Source: Spirochaetaceae bacterium
GTDB lineage: Bacteria > Spirochaetota > Spirochaetia > Treponematales > Breznakiellaceae
Direction: 5' to 3'
NCBI GenBank assembly: GCA_031278935.1
Contig: JAITJK010000003.1
Span: 1 to 39,405, forward strand
Length of the DNA stretch: 39,405 bases
Position numbers and translations under genes: made by a program. The notes under the pieces were generated by a model, which saw only the letters and a program-made list of their open reading frames with translations, was not told the origin of the DNA and made no database searches. Positions 1 through 7,853 of this stretch are shown here, in pieces; position 1 is the first letter of the stretch, and every line of letters starts with the position of its first letter.

Positions 1-202
1 TTTGTGATAGACAAGACTAGCATATAGAATGTATAAAAAACTATCAAGACCCCAACCATCATGGCTAAAAAGGGGTGTATTGCCGTTCTTATAGGCTATT
101 AGAATAAGGAATTAGGAAAAAAAGGAGGAGATTAGGGAGGAAATACGGAAAGGGGCCGACGTTCCCGGGCGCGAGCCCCTCCCTTGAGCTTATTAGGGGA
201 GC

Positions 203-541
203 TTATTCCTGCTTTGGGCGAATATAATGCACCACCCCTTCCCTACGGAGAGGCGCGGTGGGGGAGGGTGTTTTTTTGTACCCCAGGGCGATACTGCTAA
301 AGGGTGCATACCCTGCGGGTAATCCAAGTCCCGCGATAATTTTTTTGCCCGTCTCGCTTTGGGTGATAACCGACGCGGCGCTGATCCAGCAGGAACCAAT
401 AGCAAGGGCTTCTGCAGCCAGCATGATATTCTGGGCCGCCACCGCACAGTCAAACTGCGGCGCGATAGATTGTATCTCACCAGAAATAATAATCACCGTA
501 GGAGCGTGAAAAAACGAGTGAAACGATTCATTCTCCCCCAA
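203..541 (-). pseudogene. Nitroreductase family, C-terminal fragment
   Basis: The 112 residues resemble the C-terminal half of flavin-dependent nitroreductases: a segment like 'FHAPTVIIISGE', then 'DCAVAAQNIMLAAEALAIGSCWI', the family's typical D-x-A-x-A-x-QN-x-x-LAA-x-x-x-G-x-G-x-x-W pattern. The N-terminal half with the first FMN-binding residues is missing. The homology begins abruptly at about 541, next to a fragment of a different gene in another frame, so this is read as a remnant left by a deletion. The only start at the edge is a TTG without a clear ribosome binding site. Function is probably lost. That it is a nitroreductase piece is fairly sure; that it is silent is inferred. Confidence 0.6.
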
Positions 542-551
542 GTTCCGGTGA

Positions 552-831
552 TGCCGACACTGAGGAAAGGCTTTGTCGCACTTGCCTGCACGGTGTGAAT
601 ACCCACCGGCAGCGCCAGGGGTAGAAGAAGTATTTGGGCCGTACCTAGATGGCAGACCTCCTTGCCTATGGTCATCTCTTTTGATCCCTGGGCGACCAGC
701 AACACCGCCGACGGGCTAAAGGTTTTAACACAAACCCTACCGCCTTTTGAAAATCTTCCAAACCGGCAAGGCAAGACCTGGTTTTCAAAATCACCGTCAT
801 AAGGCGTATGGGTGCGAATATGTTCGGCCAA
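552..831 (-). pseudogene. AraC-type regulator, N-terminal (AraC_N) fragment
   Basis: The segment resembles the AraC_N (cupin-like) domain of AraC-family regulators. Recognisable parts are an opening helix 'AEHIRTHTP', then 'SAVLLVAQGSKEMTIGKEV' (the usual P-x-L-C-L-V-L-Q-G-x-K-x-x-x-x-G-x-x-x-Y region) and 'LLPLALPV' before 'ASATKPFLSVGI'. The rest of the domain and both C-terminal helix-turn-helix motifs are absent; the frame runs into the nitroreductase remnant and stops at 493. No good start is visible: 831 is a TTG. AraC_N regulators often sit beside oxidoreductase genes, so regulator and target may have been joined by one deletion. Non-functional as it stands. Confidence 0.5.
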
Positions 832-1136
832 ACGCCCTTCCCTTGACCGGTAAACATACCCGGTATGCCGGAAGTTCCGGGTTGGTGCGCGTCAACTGTT
901 CCCCGTCCGGGCGTAAGCAATAACAAAGATTTATGGTCAAAACCCGCCCTTAGGTCATCCCTGATGAGGGTGCAGAGGACGCATAGACAATCTCTTGATC
1001 TATACCCCTAGGTTACCGTAAAAAGTGCCGGGTCGCCATGTCCGGTTTCAAGGTCGCTCGCGTCATTGCCAGGAGCGAAGGGCAAAGTAATCCATGGGAA
1101 CTCACCCCTCTGGTTATAGTCCTGGCGATGCATGGC
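832..1136. other. Gene-free stretch
   Basis: No convincing coding frame was found on either strand between the AraC remnant and the tRNA promoter. The only recognisable item is a copy of a CATTGC / GAAGCAATCC-type dispersed repeat at about 1061-1097. The part nearest 832 may hold further decayed upstream sequence of the AraC gene. Confidence 0.5.
1061..1097. repeat. CATTGC...GAAG...AATCC-type dispersed repeat
   Basis: The sequence begins CGTCATTGCC and continues AGGAGCGAAGGGCAAAG, then TAATCCATGG. It resembles the 'GTCATTGCGAGGAGCGAAG...GCAATCC' short repeats recognised in many bacterial intergenic regions. Related partial copies lie near 22149, 23641, 26496, 33331 and 39147. Confidence 0.45.
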
Positions 1137-1166
1137 TTGACTTTTTGAGAGATCCTAAAGTATATT
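1137..1166 (+). promoter_or_regulatory. tRNA promoter
   Basis: A -35 box TTGACT (1137-1142) is separated by 18 bases from TATATT (1161-1166). Transcription would start some ten bases or less upstream of the mature tRNA 5' end at 1177. An overlapping TATAAT (1166-1171) is too far from this -35. Confidence 0.6.
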
Positions 1167-1176
1167 ATAATCCTTC

Positions 1177-1250
1177 GGGCCTTTAGCTCAGTTGGTTAGA
1201 GCTGCGGACTCATAATCCGTAGGTCCCTGGTTCAAGTCCAGGAAGGCCCA
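1177..1250 (+). tRNA. tRNA with anticodon CAU (Ile2 or elongator Met)
   Basis: A full cloverleaf can be folded. The acceptor stem is GGGCCTT with AAGGCCC, the D arm is GCTC...GAGC, the anticodon stem is GCGGA/TCCGT around loop CTCATAA (CAT at 1211-1213), and the T arm is CCTGG-TTCAAGT-CCAGG. The discriminator base is A and CCA is not encoded. Elongator Met and the lysidine-modified Ile2 tRNA share this anticodon. The variable and T-arm sequence looks closer to bacterial Ile2 tRNAs, but this was judged from memory. An initiator tRNA is unlikely because the anticodon stem lacks the three G:C pairs. Confidence 0.93.
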
Positions 1251-1284
1251 AAAAGAAGCCCCCCGTCCTGGGGGGTTTCTTTTT
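1250..1284. terminator. Bidirectional intrinsic terminator between the tRNA and argH
   Basis: The arms 1250-1264 and 1270-1284 pair almost perfectly (one G-U) around loop GTCCT. There are six G:C pairs in the core, A-rich sequence on the left and T-rich sequence on the right. The mirror-like A/T flanks give a U tract on both strands, so it can end the tRNA transcript and the convergent argGH operon. Confidence 0.85.
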
Positions 1285-1299
1285 GGTGGGGTGGGGGGG

Positions 1300-2718
1300 C
1301 TAAGGGCTCACCTTGGCCCGTAACGTCCCTATCTGTCGGCGTACGGCTTCAGGAGCGGGGCCACCGAGGCCTTTTCGCGCTGCTACACAGGCCGCAGGGG
1401 TAAGGGCCTTAAAAATATCTTCTTCAAAAAGCGGCGAGCGCTCTTTCAGTTCTTCCAAGGTCCGCTCGCTTATACTCCCCTGGCCCTGAGCAAGGCAATC
1501 CCGTACAATCAACGCTGCGGTCTCATGGGCGGTGCGGAAAGGAAGACCCTTCTGCACCAGGTATTCCGCCGCGTCAGTGGCTTCCAAAAAACCGCCCACG
1601 AGAGCCCCAGCCATGCGCTCTTGATTAAAGACCGCAGTACACATCATCCCCCGGAATATACCCAGGCACCAGCGGACCGTATCGAGACTGTCAAACAGGG
1701 CCTCCTTGTCTTCTTGCAGGTCCTTGTTATAGGCGTAAGGGATTCCTTTCATCATGGTAAGCAGGCATACCAGGTTTCCCGTGGTCCGTCCGGCCTTACC
1801 TCGGATGAGTTCCGCAAAGTCTGGGTTCTTTTTCTGGGGCATAATCGAGGAGCCCGTGCTCCAAGCATCGGCGAGGCTGATAAACTTAAATTCCTCGCTG
1901 GCCCAGAGGACCAGATCCTCACAAAACCGGGAAAGATGGGTCATGGTGATAGCCGCCGCCCCGGCAAGCTCCAACGCAAAGTCCCGGTCCGCCACGGAAT
2001 CCATAGCATTCAGGGTCGGCGCGGAAAAACGCAGGGCCCGGGCGGTGGCCTCCCGGTCTAAAGGCAGCCCCGAACCGGCCAAGGCCCCGGCGCCTAGGGG
2101 ACACTCGTCCAACCGCTCTAGGGCATCGGTAAAACGCCCCAAATCCCGCTCTAAGCCCGTACACCACGCCGTTAAGTGATAGCCCAGGGTAACCGGCTGG
2201 GCCCGCTGTAGGTGCGTATAACCGGGCATAAGGGTCTCGACATGGGTTTCCGCCTGATCTAACAGCGAGAGTATGGTCTCCTTGAGTACCCCGCAGATTT
2301 TAGGAATCTCCTCTTTCAGATAAAGTCGCAGATCCGTCGCCACCTGGTCGTTCCGACTGCGGCCTGCGTGAACCATCCGACCCGTATCCCCCAGGCGCTG
2401 GGTTAGAAGACCCTCAATAAAGGAATGGACGTCCTCGGCCCCTGGATCAATAGGCAGAGTACCCGCTTCCAACTCCAAGGCGATCCGGGCGAGTTCCGCA
2501 TCCAAGGCCGCAACATGATCTCCTGAAAGGATGCCCTGGTTCCCCAGCATGAGCACATGGGCGCGGCTACCTTGAATATCCTGTAAAGCGAGCCGCTTAT
2601 CTACCATAATGGAAGATTGGAACTCAAAGGCCGGGGCTTCGGGTTTTTCCACCAGCCGGCCTGCCCACAACACGGACGCGCCCGGCAAAGGGGTATGCTC
2701 GTCCATTGGTTTACTCAC
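1300..2718 (-). CDS. argH: Argininosuccinate lyase
   Basis: This enzyme cleaves argininosuccinate to arginine and fumarate, the last step of arginine synthesis, in the cytoplasm as a homotetramer. The 472 residues are normal for the family. Visible motifs are H-A-G-R-S-R-N-D-Q (about 117-125), T-H-L-Q-R-A-Q-P (168-175) and the fumarase/lyase superfamily signature GSSIMPQKKNPD (289-300), which holds the catalytic serine loop. The ATG overlaps the stop of argG by four bases (ATGA), indicating translational coupling in one argGH operon. The stop lies just inside the shared terminator. Confidence 0.97.
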   Translation of the reverse strand: MSKPMDEHTPLPGASVLWAGRLVEKPEAPAFEFQSSIMVDKRLALQDIQGSRAHVLMLGNQGILSGDHVAALDAELARIALELEAGTLPIDPGAEDVHSFIEGLLTQRLGDTGRMVHAGRSRNDQVATDLRLYLKEEIPKICGVLKETILSLLDQAETHVETLMPGYTHLQRAQPVTLGYHLTAWCTGLERDLGRFTDALERLDECPLGAGALAGSGLPLDREATARALRFSAPTLNAMDSVADRDFALELAGAAAITMTHLSRFCEDLVLWASEEFKFISLADAWSTGSSIMPQKKNPDFAELIRGKAGRTTGNLVCLLTMMKGIPYAYNKDLQEDKEALFDSLDTVRWCLGIFRGMMCTAVFNQERMAGALVGGFLEATDAAEYLVQKGLPFRTAHETAALIVRDCLAQGQGSISERTLEELKERSPLFEEDIFKALTPAACVAARKGLGGPAPEAVRRQIGTLRAKVSP

Positions 2719-3992
2719 CCCGCAGTCCCGGCGGATTTGGGATCCCTTTGCACCGGCGGATTCCCGCGTTGCGGGAGTTCTCCCTGGGTAGGGGCCTGTT
2801 CCATAAGAGAACGGACCAAAACCGGCAGCCCGTAAAGCCGGATGAACCCTCGGGCGTCAGCGTGGTTGTACAGTTCCCCGGTGGTAAAACTGGCAATGAT
2901 CGGATTGTAGAGGGAATACGGGGAACGCACCCCTGCGGGGGAAATGGAACCCTTGTACAGCTTCAGCCGTACCGTACCGGTAACGGTTTTCTGGGTGGTA
3001 TCCACAAAGGCGCTTAAAGCTTCCCTCAAAGGGGTATACCAGAGGCCGCCATAGATCAATTCTCCCAGCTTAAGCCCCACCTGCTGTTTGAAAGCATAGG
3101 TCTGGCGGTCCAGGCAGATATGCTCCAGTTCCTGGTGGGCGTAGTAGAGAATACTACCTCCCGGGGTCTCGTATACGCCTCGGCTCTTCATACCCACCAC
3201 CCGGTTTTCTACCAGATCCGCCAGGCCCACGCCATGAGCGCCGCCCAGCTTATTGAGGGTCTGAATCAGCTCCACCGGGGGAGTTTTTTTACCGTTCAAG
3301 CCCACAGGGATACCCTGCTCAAAAGCTATTTCCACGTAAACCGCCTGATCCGGCGCTTTTTCAGGGGGTACGGTCATCTTGAGCATCCGCTCTAGGGAAG
3401 GTTCCGTAGCCGGGTCTTCCAGTTCCAGGCCCTCGTGGGAAATATGCCAGAGGTTATCATCCCGGCTATAGGCGTCCTGTTTTTTCATGGGTACCGGGAT
3501 ATGGCGTTTTTCCAGGTACTCGATCTCTTCTTCTCGGCTCCGCAATTCCCAAGTCCGCCAGGGGGCAATAATCTCCAAATCCGGGGCAAAGGCCATGATC
3601 CCCAGGTCAAAGCGGACCTGGTCGTTGCCTTTGCCCGTAGCGCCGTGGGAAATGGCCACCGCCCCTTCTTTCCGGGCATACTCGACGAGGACCTTGGCAA
3701 TCAGGGGCCGGGCCGTAGAGGTGCCTAAGAGGTACTTATCTTCATAACACGCGTGGGCTTTAAGGGCGGGCCATACATAGTTTTCCACATATTCCTGTTT
3801 TACATCCGCCACAAAGCAAGAAAGGGCCCCGGTATCCAGGGCCTGCTTGGTAATCCGGTCCCAGTCCGCTTCCTGGCCCACATCTACGCAGACCGCTACA
3901 ATATCACAATCGTAGTTTTCCTTGAGCCAAGGAATGATCACGGTAGTATCTAAACCGCCTGAATAGGCGAGGACGATTTTCTTTTTCGGCAT
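2715..3992 (-). CDS. argG: Argininosuccinate synthase
   Basis: This enzyme joins citrulline and aspartate using ATP to form argininosuccinate. The N-type ATP pyrophosphatase loop is A-Y-S-G-G-L-D-T-T (residues 9-17). Later family segments such as GLKLGELIYGG and the KLYKGS stretch are present. The length of 425 residues is slightly above the usual 400-410 because of a proline- and glutamine-rich tail after about 400. The ATG at 3992 follows a GGAG site about 12 bases upstream, and the gene leads directly into argH. Its leader carries overlapping inverted repeats (4023-4071). No other arginine genes are present in the window. Confidence 0.97.
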   Translation of the reverse strand: MPKKKIVLAYSGGLDTTVIIPWLKENYDCDIVAVCVDVGQEADWDRITKQALDTGALSCFVADVKQEYVENYVWPALKAHACYEDKYLLGTSTARPLIAKVLVEYARKEGAVAISHGATGKGNDQVRFDLGIMAFAPDLEIIAPWRTWELRSREEEIEYLEKRHIPVPMKKQDAYSRDDNLWHISHEGLELEDPATEPSLERMLKMTVPPEKAPDQAVYVEIAFEQGIPVGLNGKKTPPVELIQTLNKLGGAHGVGLADLVENRVVGMKSRGVYETPGGSILYYAHQELEHICLDRQTYAFKQQVGLKLGELIYGGLWYTPLREALSAFVDTTQKTVTGTVRLKLYKGSISPAGVRSPYSLYNPIIASFTTGELYNHADARGFIRLYGLPVLVRSLMEQAPTQGELPQRGNPPVQRDPKSAGTAG

Positions 3993-4022
3993 TTTTTATG
4001 CTGACTCCATATTGAAGGTGTT

Positions 4023-4071
4023 TGAAACCCCAGGGTTTCAGGTGGTTCTTATGGTAGCATAAAACCCTGGG
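4023..4071 (-). promoter_or_regulatory. Overlapping inverted repeats in the argG leader
   Basis: TGAAACCC (4023-4030) and GGGTTTCA (4033-4040) form a compact inverted repeat. CCCAGGGTTT within it (4029-4038) can instead pair with AAACCCTGGG at 4062-4071. The two pairings exclude each other. This could be a pair of operator sites or an RNA switch ahead of argG. No strong -35/-10 pair was found to decide whether the distal arm is transcribed. Confidence 0.5.
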
Positions 4072-4157
4072 ATGTTCTATTAGGCCGCACCAGGGCCACC
4101 CAACCAGTGAAGGAACGCCGTAGAGCGCACGTTTTTTTAACATGACTTCAATAAGGT

Positions 4158-4174
4158 CTGGGGTCTGACCCCAG
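4158..4174. repeat. GGGGTC-N-GACCCC palindrome, perfect copy
   Basis: CTGGGGTCTGACCCCAG is a perfect 17-base inverted repeat with 8-base arms and one central base. It sits one base beyond the stop codon of the DUF4139 gene. The same core recurs at 6344, 7121, 17556, 26590, 36014 and 39134. Confidence 0.8.
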
Positions 4175-4175
4175 T

Positions 4176-6257
4176 TTAGGACCCTATATGCTCGAAATAG
4201 GCGTCATAGGCGGCCTTGGCGTCGTAGGCGGCTTGTTCCGCCTCCTCAAGTCGGCTCTGTAGCTGGTCAATGGCCGCATCTTGAGCCAGCAGCCGATTAA
4301 GGTATTCCTGTCCCGGGGGAGTCTGATTTCCCACAGCCTCGAGGTTGCGCCGAATCCGGTCCTGTTCGGCTATCAGCCGATCCCGCTGAGTGTTGAGCAG
4401 ACCCAGCGCCTGCTCCGCAGCCTCTGCGGCGCGTTTCAACTGAATCCCCTGCTGTAAGGCGGAACGCACATCCTCAGGAATGGCGTCGTTTTGGCTATAC
4501 CCTATCAATGCAGGAAGACTCTGGTCCGTTAAGGCAATCTCTTCCACCAATACCTGCTCTTCCTGTATGGTCTGTGCCGTTTCTTGGGCTGCGGGGAGGA
4601 GCAACGCAAAACGGTACAAGGTATCTGTACGGGTGTCAAAGGAGGCCGGTTCGGTAAGGACCGTGTTCCCGGTAATAGGGTGTTCCAGAATAAGCTCTCT
4701 GGCCATGGGCGAGGCGTTTTTCCAGGTGTAATGGGTTTCGTGGAGCAGCTTCCGGCTCATCTGCATAATCCCCTGATGCACCGTAACCGTGCTGATGCTT
4801 TGGGAAGAGCGCCGGCTCACATAGCCCGTAACGCCAAGCTCGTCCCCATAGGCGATAAGCTGCCGTTCCTGTTCCGGGAAAAAGGCGAATAAGCCGTCTC
4901 CCCCGTAGAGGCCACCGTCATAGACCGTAACCGGGCCCGGAGGCAGCGGCATCCCGGTGGTATTGGTGAGCTCCAGCCCCAGGGCGGGATGGGCCGCGCC
5001 TCCTCCAAGGGCTTTGGCCCCAGAGAAGATCAGGGTCTTACGGGCCTCCACCGAAGTATCCACCAAGGGCAGCATGGCGCTTTGCTGCCGGGCCAGGCTC
5101 ACCGGCTGGGGCAAGGTAAAGGCAAACTGTTCCCCCCGGACCTCCCCGGAGGGTGTTTCCAAGGTGCTTCTTGCCAGGTTTCGGTTGAGGGCAGGCCCCT
5201 GGGCTGCTTCCCGCACCCGTTCCTTGCGTAGAGCCTGAGGGCTCGCCTGGGCGACCTCCGATTGAGGGACTTCTTCGGCGTATCCGGCTCCCGACCAGCC
5301 TGAGTCATAGGTCTGAGCCGGAGCAATGCCGGGGATGCTCAAAGGCAGGACCGGACGAGGAAGATGGTAGGGGGCATAGAGGTTTTGGATGAATGAAACC
5401 GGCCGCCCGCTTACCAGGGAAAGCCCTAACCCCTTCCAGTCTGTGTCGCCCACATTATCCACAATGGCCCAGCCCTGGAGGAGAGACGTATCCGCCGAGA
5501 GGTCCAGCCGGTAGGATGCCTTCCATACGGACGCGGGAATCACATAGCTCAAGGAAACCTCCCGACTCCCTTCCCCGGGCAGTTGGATTTGGATGTTTCG
5601 GGTATCCCGGTTCCGGGAGTCCCGGATAAGGTCCAGAGCCTGGGTAAGGTCGGCGTTTATCTTGGGGTCAGAGAAGGCAAAATTGCGTACTTCCTTAAGA
5701 GGGATCGCCTGAATCCCCTGATCCGTATAGAGGGCGAGATAAGGATCTTCCACGCTGCCCTGGGTCTCCCCTACCCGGTATTCCACACCGAGGATCCGCC
5801 CTTGTATCGAAAGGGGAGCATAGACCTGGATGTCCGTCCCCTTCAGACTGTCCAGGATGGCGGGGATACCGGCATACCGGGAAAGGTCGATCCGCAGGCC
5901 TTTCAATGTCCGAGGCAGGGTTTGTTCCGAAGGATATACCACCTGAGGGCTGGAAGCCGGATCTTCAATGAAAAGGGATTTCAAGGCATCGTTCATTTCC
6001 TCGGCCTTGAAGGGGAGGCTAATCATCACAGCGCCGGAAACCTGCCCCTGGTGTTCAAAGAAGCCGAGGCCAGAAGAGAAGAGGGTAAGCCGCTTCAGGG
6101 GCAGAGTTTCCGGGGCCAGGGGCGATTCACGCTGTTCCTCAGGGGGCGTATCCGGTTCCGTCTGGTCATAAGCCGCCTGGGGGGCGAGGCTTGGGCTGCT
6201 CACCAGGAGTCCTAAAAACATCCACCAGAGGCGGGTAAATCGTCTTAATTGATACAC
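4176..6257 (-). CDS. Secreted DUF4139-family protein
   Basis: The 693-residue protein has a basic N-terminus and hydrophobic stretch (about 10-28) typical of a Sec signal peptide. A beta-rich N-terminal part is followed by a DUF4139-like region whose clearest piece is the 'VIPASVWKASYRLDL...QGWAIVDN' block. The C-terminal residues, about 605-690, are rich in E, Q, A and L and should form a coiled coil. DUF4139 proteins have no settled function. The start is a GTG preceded by AAAGGA; the ATG nearer the site gives only a few codons. It is monocistronic as far as can be seen and ends at a palindromic repeat. The family assignment rests on remembered motifs. Confidence 0.75.
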   Translation of the reverse strand: MYQLRRFTRLWWMFLGLLVSSPSLAPQAAYDQTEPDTPPEEQRESPLAPETLPLKRLTLFSSGLGFFEHQGQVSGAVMISLPFKAEEMNDALKSLFIEDPASSPQVVYPSEQTLPRTLKGLRIDLSRYAGIPAILDSLKGTDIQVYAPLSIQGRILGVEYRVGETQGSVEDPYLALYTDQGIQAIPLKEVRNFAFSDPKINADLTQALDLIRDSRNRDTRNIQIQLPGEGSREVSLSYVIPASVWKASYRLDLSADTSLLQGWAIVDNVGDTDWKGLGLSLVSGRPVSFIQNLYAPYHLPRPVLPLSIPGIAPAQTYDSGWSGAGYAEEVPQSEVAQASPQALRKERVREAAQGPALNRNLARSTLETPSGEVRGEQFAFTLPQPVSLARQQSAMLPLVDTSVEARKTLIFSGAKALGGGAAHPALGLELTNTTGMPLPPGPVTVYDGGLYGGDGLFAFFPEQERQLIAYGDELGVTGYVSRRSSQSISTVTVHQGIMQMSRKLLHETHYTWKNASPMARELILEHPITGNTVLTEPASFDTRTDTLYRFALLLPAAQETAQTIQEEQVLVEEIALTDQSLPALIGYSQNDAIPEDVRSALQQGIQLKRAAEAAEQALGLLNTQRDRLIAEQDRIRRNLEAVGNQTPPGQEYLNRLLAQDAAIDQLQSRLEEAEQAAYDAKAAYDAYFEHIGS

Positions 6258-6311
6258 GGCATATTCCTTTACACAAAAGTACGGTCATTATATCCTAAAT
6301 CATCATGAGTT

Positions 6312-6358
6312 CCACCTACCGCCATCTGCCCAGCTAGGCAAAGGGGGTCAGACCCCTT
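6312..6358. repeat. Direct repeat, left flank of the PD-(D/E)XK gene
   Basis: The unit begins CCACCTACCGCCATCTGCC, continues CAGCTAGG and ends in the GGGGTCAGACCCC palindrome (6344-6356). The counterpart at 7089-7133 has the same orientation and differs at few positions over its first 25 bases. The palindrome contains the TGA stop of the enclosed gene. Confidence 0.8.
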
Positions 6359-7037
6359 CCAGCGCCGGTGGCCAAATCCGGGGGCTCGGATGCGGCGGGC
6401 TTACCCGTACATCTTCCCCAGAAGGCTCTACCACATAAAATCCTCGCTCTAGGGCGTACTTCCGTTCCCCAGGCCCTACTACCGTCGCCGCTAGTGCGCC
6501 AAACAGATCCCGCCCATCGCCATGCTGGTCCGCATACCTGCGTAGCGTTTCCATACGCCTAAGGTGCCCATCCACGTCCGCCTTGTGTAGTCTCGCCTTA
6601 ACCTCAACCGCCATAGTCTGAGTACGGTTTTCAAGAAAAGCATCTACCTCGGCCAAGAGATGGTCTTGTGGGTCCTTTATTTTCCGGTTACGGTTTATTA
6701 CGGTGAAATGGAAACCGAAGAGCTTAAGTTTTTCTGGGAGACCGGGGATGAGGGTGTGTTCGGCTTCATCGCCGAACTTGTTACCCAGGTCGCCGACGAT
6801 TCGCGAAGTTTCTTTGACGGTTTCCTTGAGGTCCTGTATGGCTTTTTCAGTTTCAGCGTGGACTTTTTGGGTTTCTTTTATGGCAGCCTGAATTTCTGCA
6901 TTGTTTTTTTGCAACTCTGCATTGTTTTTTTGTAGTTCTATAAAGCCGGCCCATACATCGTCTAGGCTTACTTTTTTTGCTGGTTTCCGGGCATAGCCCC
7001 GGGGGCTTTTGCTTGATAGGGTTCTTGCGGTAGACAT
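6348..7037 (-). CDS. Coiled-coil protein with PD-(D/E)XK nuclease-like domain
   Basis: The 229-residue protein has a basic N-terminus, a long coiled coil with near-exact repeats of ELQKNNA (about 35-85), and a compact C-terminal domain. That domain carries the E-V-D (130-132) and E-V-K (145-147) spacing of the PD-(D/E)XK fold. It resembles the DUF3782-type family, whose substrates are not known. The ATG at 7037 is chosen because AAGGAGG lies just before it; the longer reading would start inside that site. The stop codon lies inside a palindromic repeat and the gene is bracketed by direct repeats, which suggests a mobile or duplicated cassette. A DNase role is possible but unproven. Confidence 0.7.
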   Translation of the reverse strand: MSTARTLSSKSPRGYARKPAKKVSLDDVWAGFIELQKNNAELQKNNAEIQAAIKETQKVHAETEKAIQDLKETVKETSRIVGDLGNKFGDEAEHTLIPGLPEKLKLFGFHFTVINRNRKIKDPQDHLLAEVDAFLENRTQTMAVEVKARLHKADVDGHLRRMETLRRYADQHGDGRDLFGALAATVVGPGERKYALERGFYVVEPSGEDVRVSPPHPSPRIWPPALEGV

Positions 7038-7088
7038 AAGGCGTTCCTCCTTCACAATGGTCTAGTAGTTCACCGGGAACACTATACA

Positions 7089-7133
7089 CCACCTGCCGCC
7101 ATCTGCCCAGCTAAGTAAAAGGGGTCAAACCTT
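7089..7133. repeat. Direct repeat, right flank of the PD-(D/E)XK gene
   Basis: The unit begins CCACCTGCCGCCATCTGCC, continues CAGCTAAG and ends in a decayed palindrome GGGGTCAAACC (7121-7131). It is the same orientation as the copy at 6312-6358, so the pair encloses the gene as direct repeats. Confidence 0.8.
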
Positions 7134-7236
7134 GGCGGTGGACGACCCCCAGCGAGGCTGTGGCCCTTCCGCTTAGGTAGTATACCTACAACGTGAGGAC
7201 GCCCGTGAGATGGAGGAACCAAGTGTGTACCCGTAC

Positions 7237-7278
7237 CCCTAACCACACGGCACCCTAATACGCCTTCATGGCAGGTGG
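7237..7278. repeat. 42-bp dispersed repeat, copy 1
   Basis: It begins CCCTAACCACACGGC and ends AATACGCCTTCATGGCAGG followed by TGG. It is one of the two best-preserved copies and lies upstream of the coiled-coil gene at 7317. Confidence 0.8.
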
Positions 7279-7316
7279 TTCCCTGGGAAAACCCCTTGTA
7301 GTATGCTGGACTTATT

Positions 7317-7802
7317 ATGCCTAGAGAACTACCTATATCACCAGACCCGGAAAACCTCCAGGGCTTGGAAATCCATGACGCCAAGGATGTGCTGATCCAG
7401 TATCTCACTAGCTTAAAACTAACGGAAAAACAATACGCCGAACTGGGGGAGCTACTGGTAAAATGGACCGCCCGAATAGACCTGGCCCGATCCAAAGGTG
7501 CGGCAGCCTTGGCCGCAGAAGCGGAACAAGAAGCAGAACGGATAAGGCGCAAGTATCAGGCCCTGGAAGCGGAAATCGCCGACCTTAAAGCCCACATTGC
7601 CCGCCTGCGCGCCGAGCTCCCCGGCCTAGCCGCCCGGGAGCGCACCGTCGATCCGGATCTGCTAGAGCAAGAGCTTCTTATAGCGGCGGGGCGAATGCCC
7701 GGGGAAGACCCTCAGGCGGATCGAGCCCTCAAGACCATGGAACAGGATACCACGGCAGAGGCCGCCCTCAAGGCATTGAAAGCAAAGATGAACCAGCCCT
7801 AA
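7317..7802 (+). CDS. Small coiled-coil protein of unknown function
   Basis: The 161-residue protein is not recognised. It is charged and soluble, with no signal peptide or membrane segment. A helical N-terminal part (about 18-60, with 'DAKDVLIQYLTSLKLTEKQYAELGELLVKW') precedes an A/E/R/L-rich coiled coil at about 60-105 and an acidic, alanine-rich tail. The ATG has no Shine-Dalgarno sequence; a possible -10 (TATGCT at 7302-7307) ends nine bases before it, so the message may be leaderless. Copies of the 42-bp repeat lie on both sides. Consistent third-position bias and absence of a better frame support it as real. Confidence 0.65.
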   Translation: MPRELPISPDPENLQGLEIHDAKDVLIQYLTSLKLTEKQYAELGELLVKWTARIDLARSKGAAALAAEAEQEAERIRRKYQALEAEIADLKAHIARLRAELPGLAARERTVDPDLLEQELLIAAGRMPGEDPQADRALKTMEQDTTAEAALKALKAKMNQP

Positions 7803-7853
7803 CCGTTTGCCGATCCCTCCGTTGGCCCACTGCCACCGTACTCTGGCCTGTCT

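Noticed and set aside
672..926. 84-codon minus-strand frame near the AraC remnant
   Set aside because: Out of frame with the AraC_N similarity and without one of its own; counted as decayed DNA.
1286..1307. G-rich stretch after the tRNA terminator as a G-quadruplex
   Set aside because: Runs are uneven and the stretch is short, between a terminator and a stop codon; too little to claim a function.
1525..2061. Long plus-strand frame opposite argH
   Set aside because: Composition artefact of a GC-rich gene on the other strand; no protein-like features or ribosome site.
3904..4143. 79-codon frame spanning the argG leader as a leader peptide
   Set aside because: It overlaps argG out of frame, has no ribosome site and no run of arginine codons before the hairpins.
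5583..6215. 210-codon plus-strand frame opposite the DUF4139 gene
   Set aside because: Antisense shadow; no recognisable motif, and the minus-strand protein has a signal peptide and family motifs.
7082..7552. 156-codon minus-strand frame over the coiled-coil gene and the repeats
   Set aside because: Serine-rich translation of the opposite strand and of repeat sequence; not protein-like.
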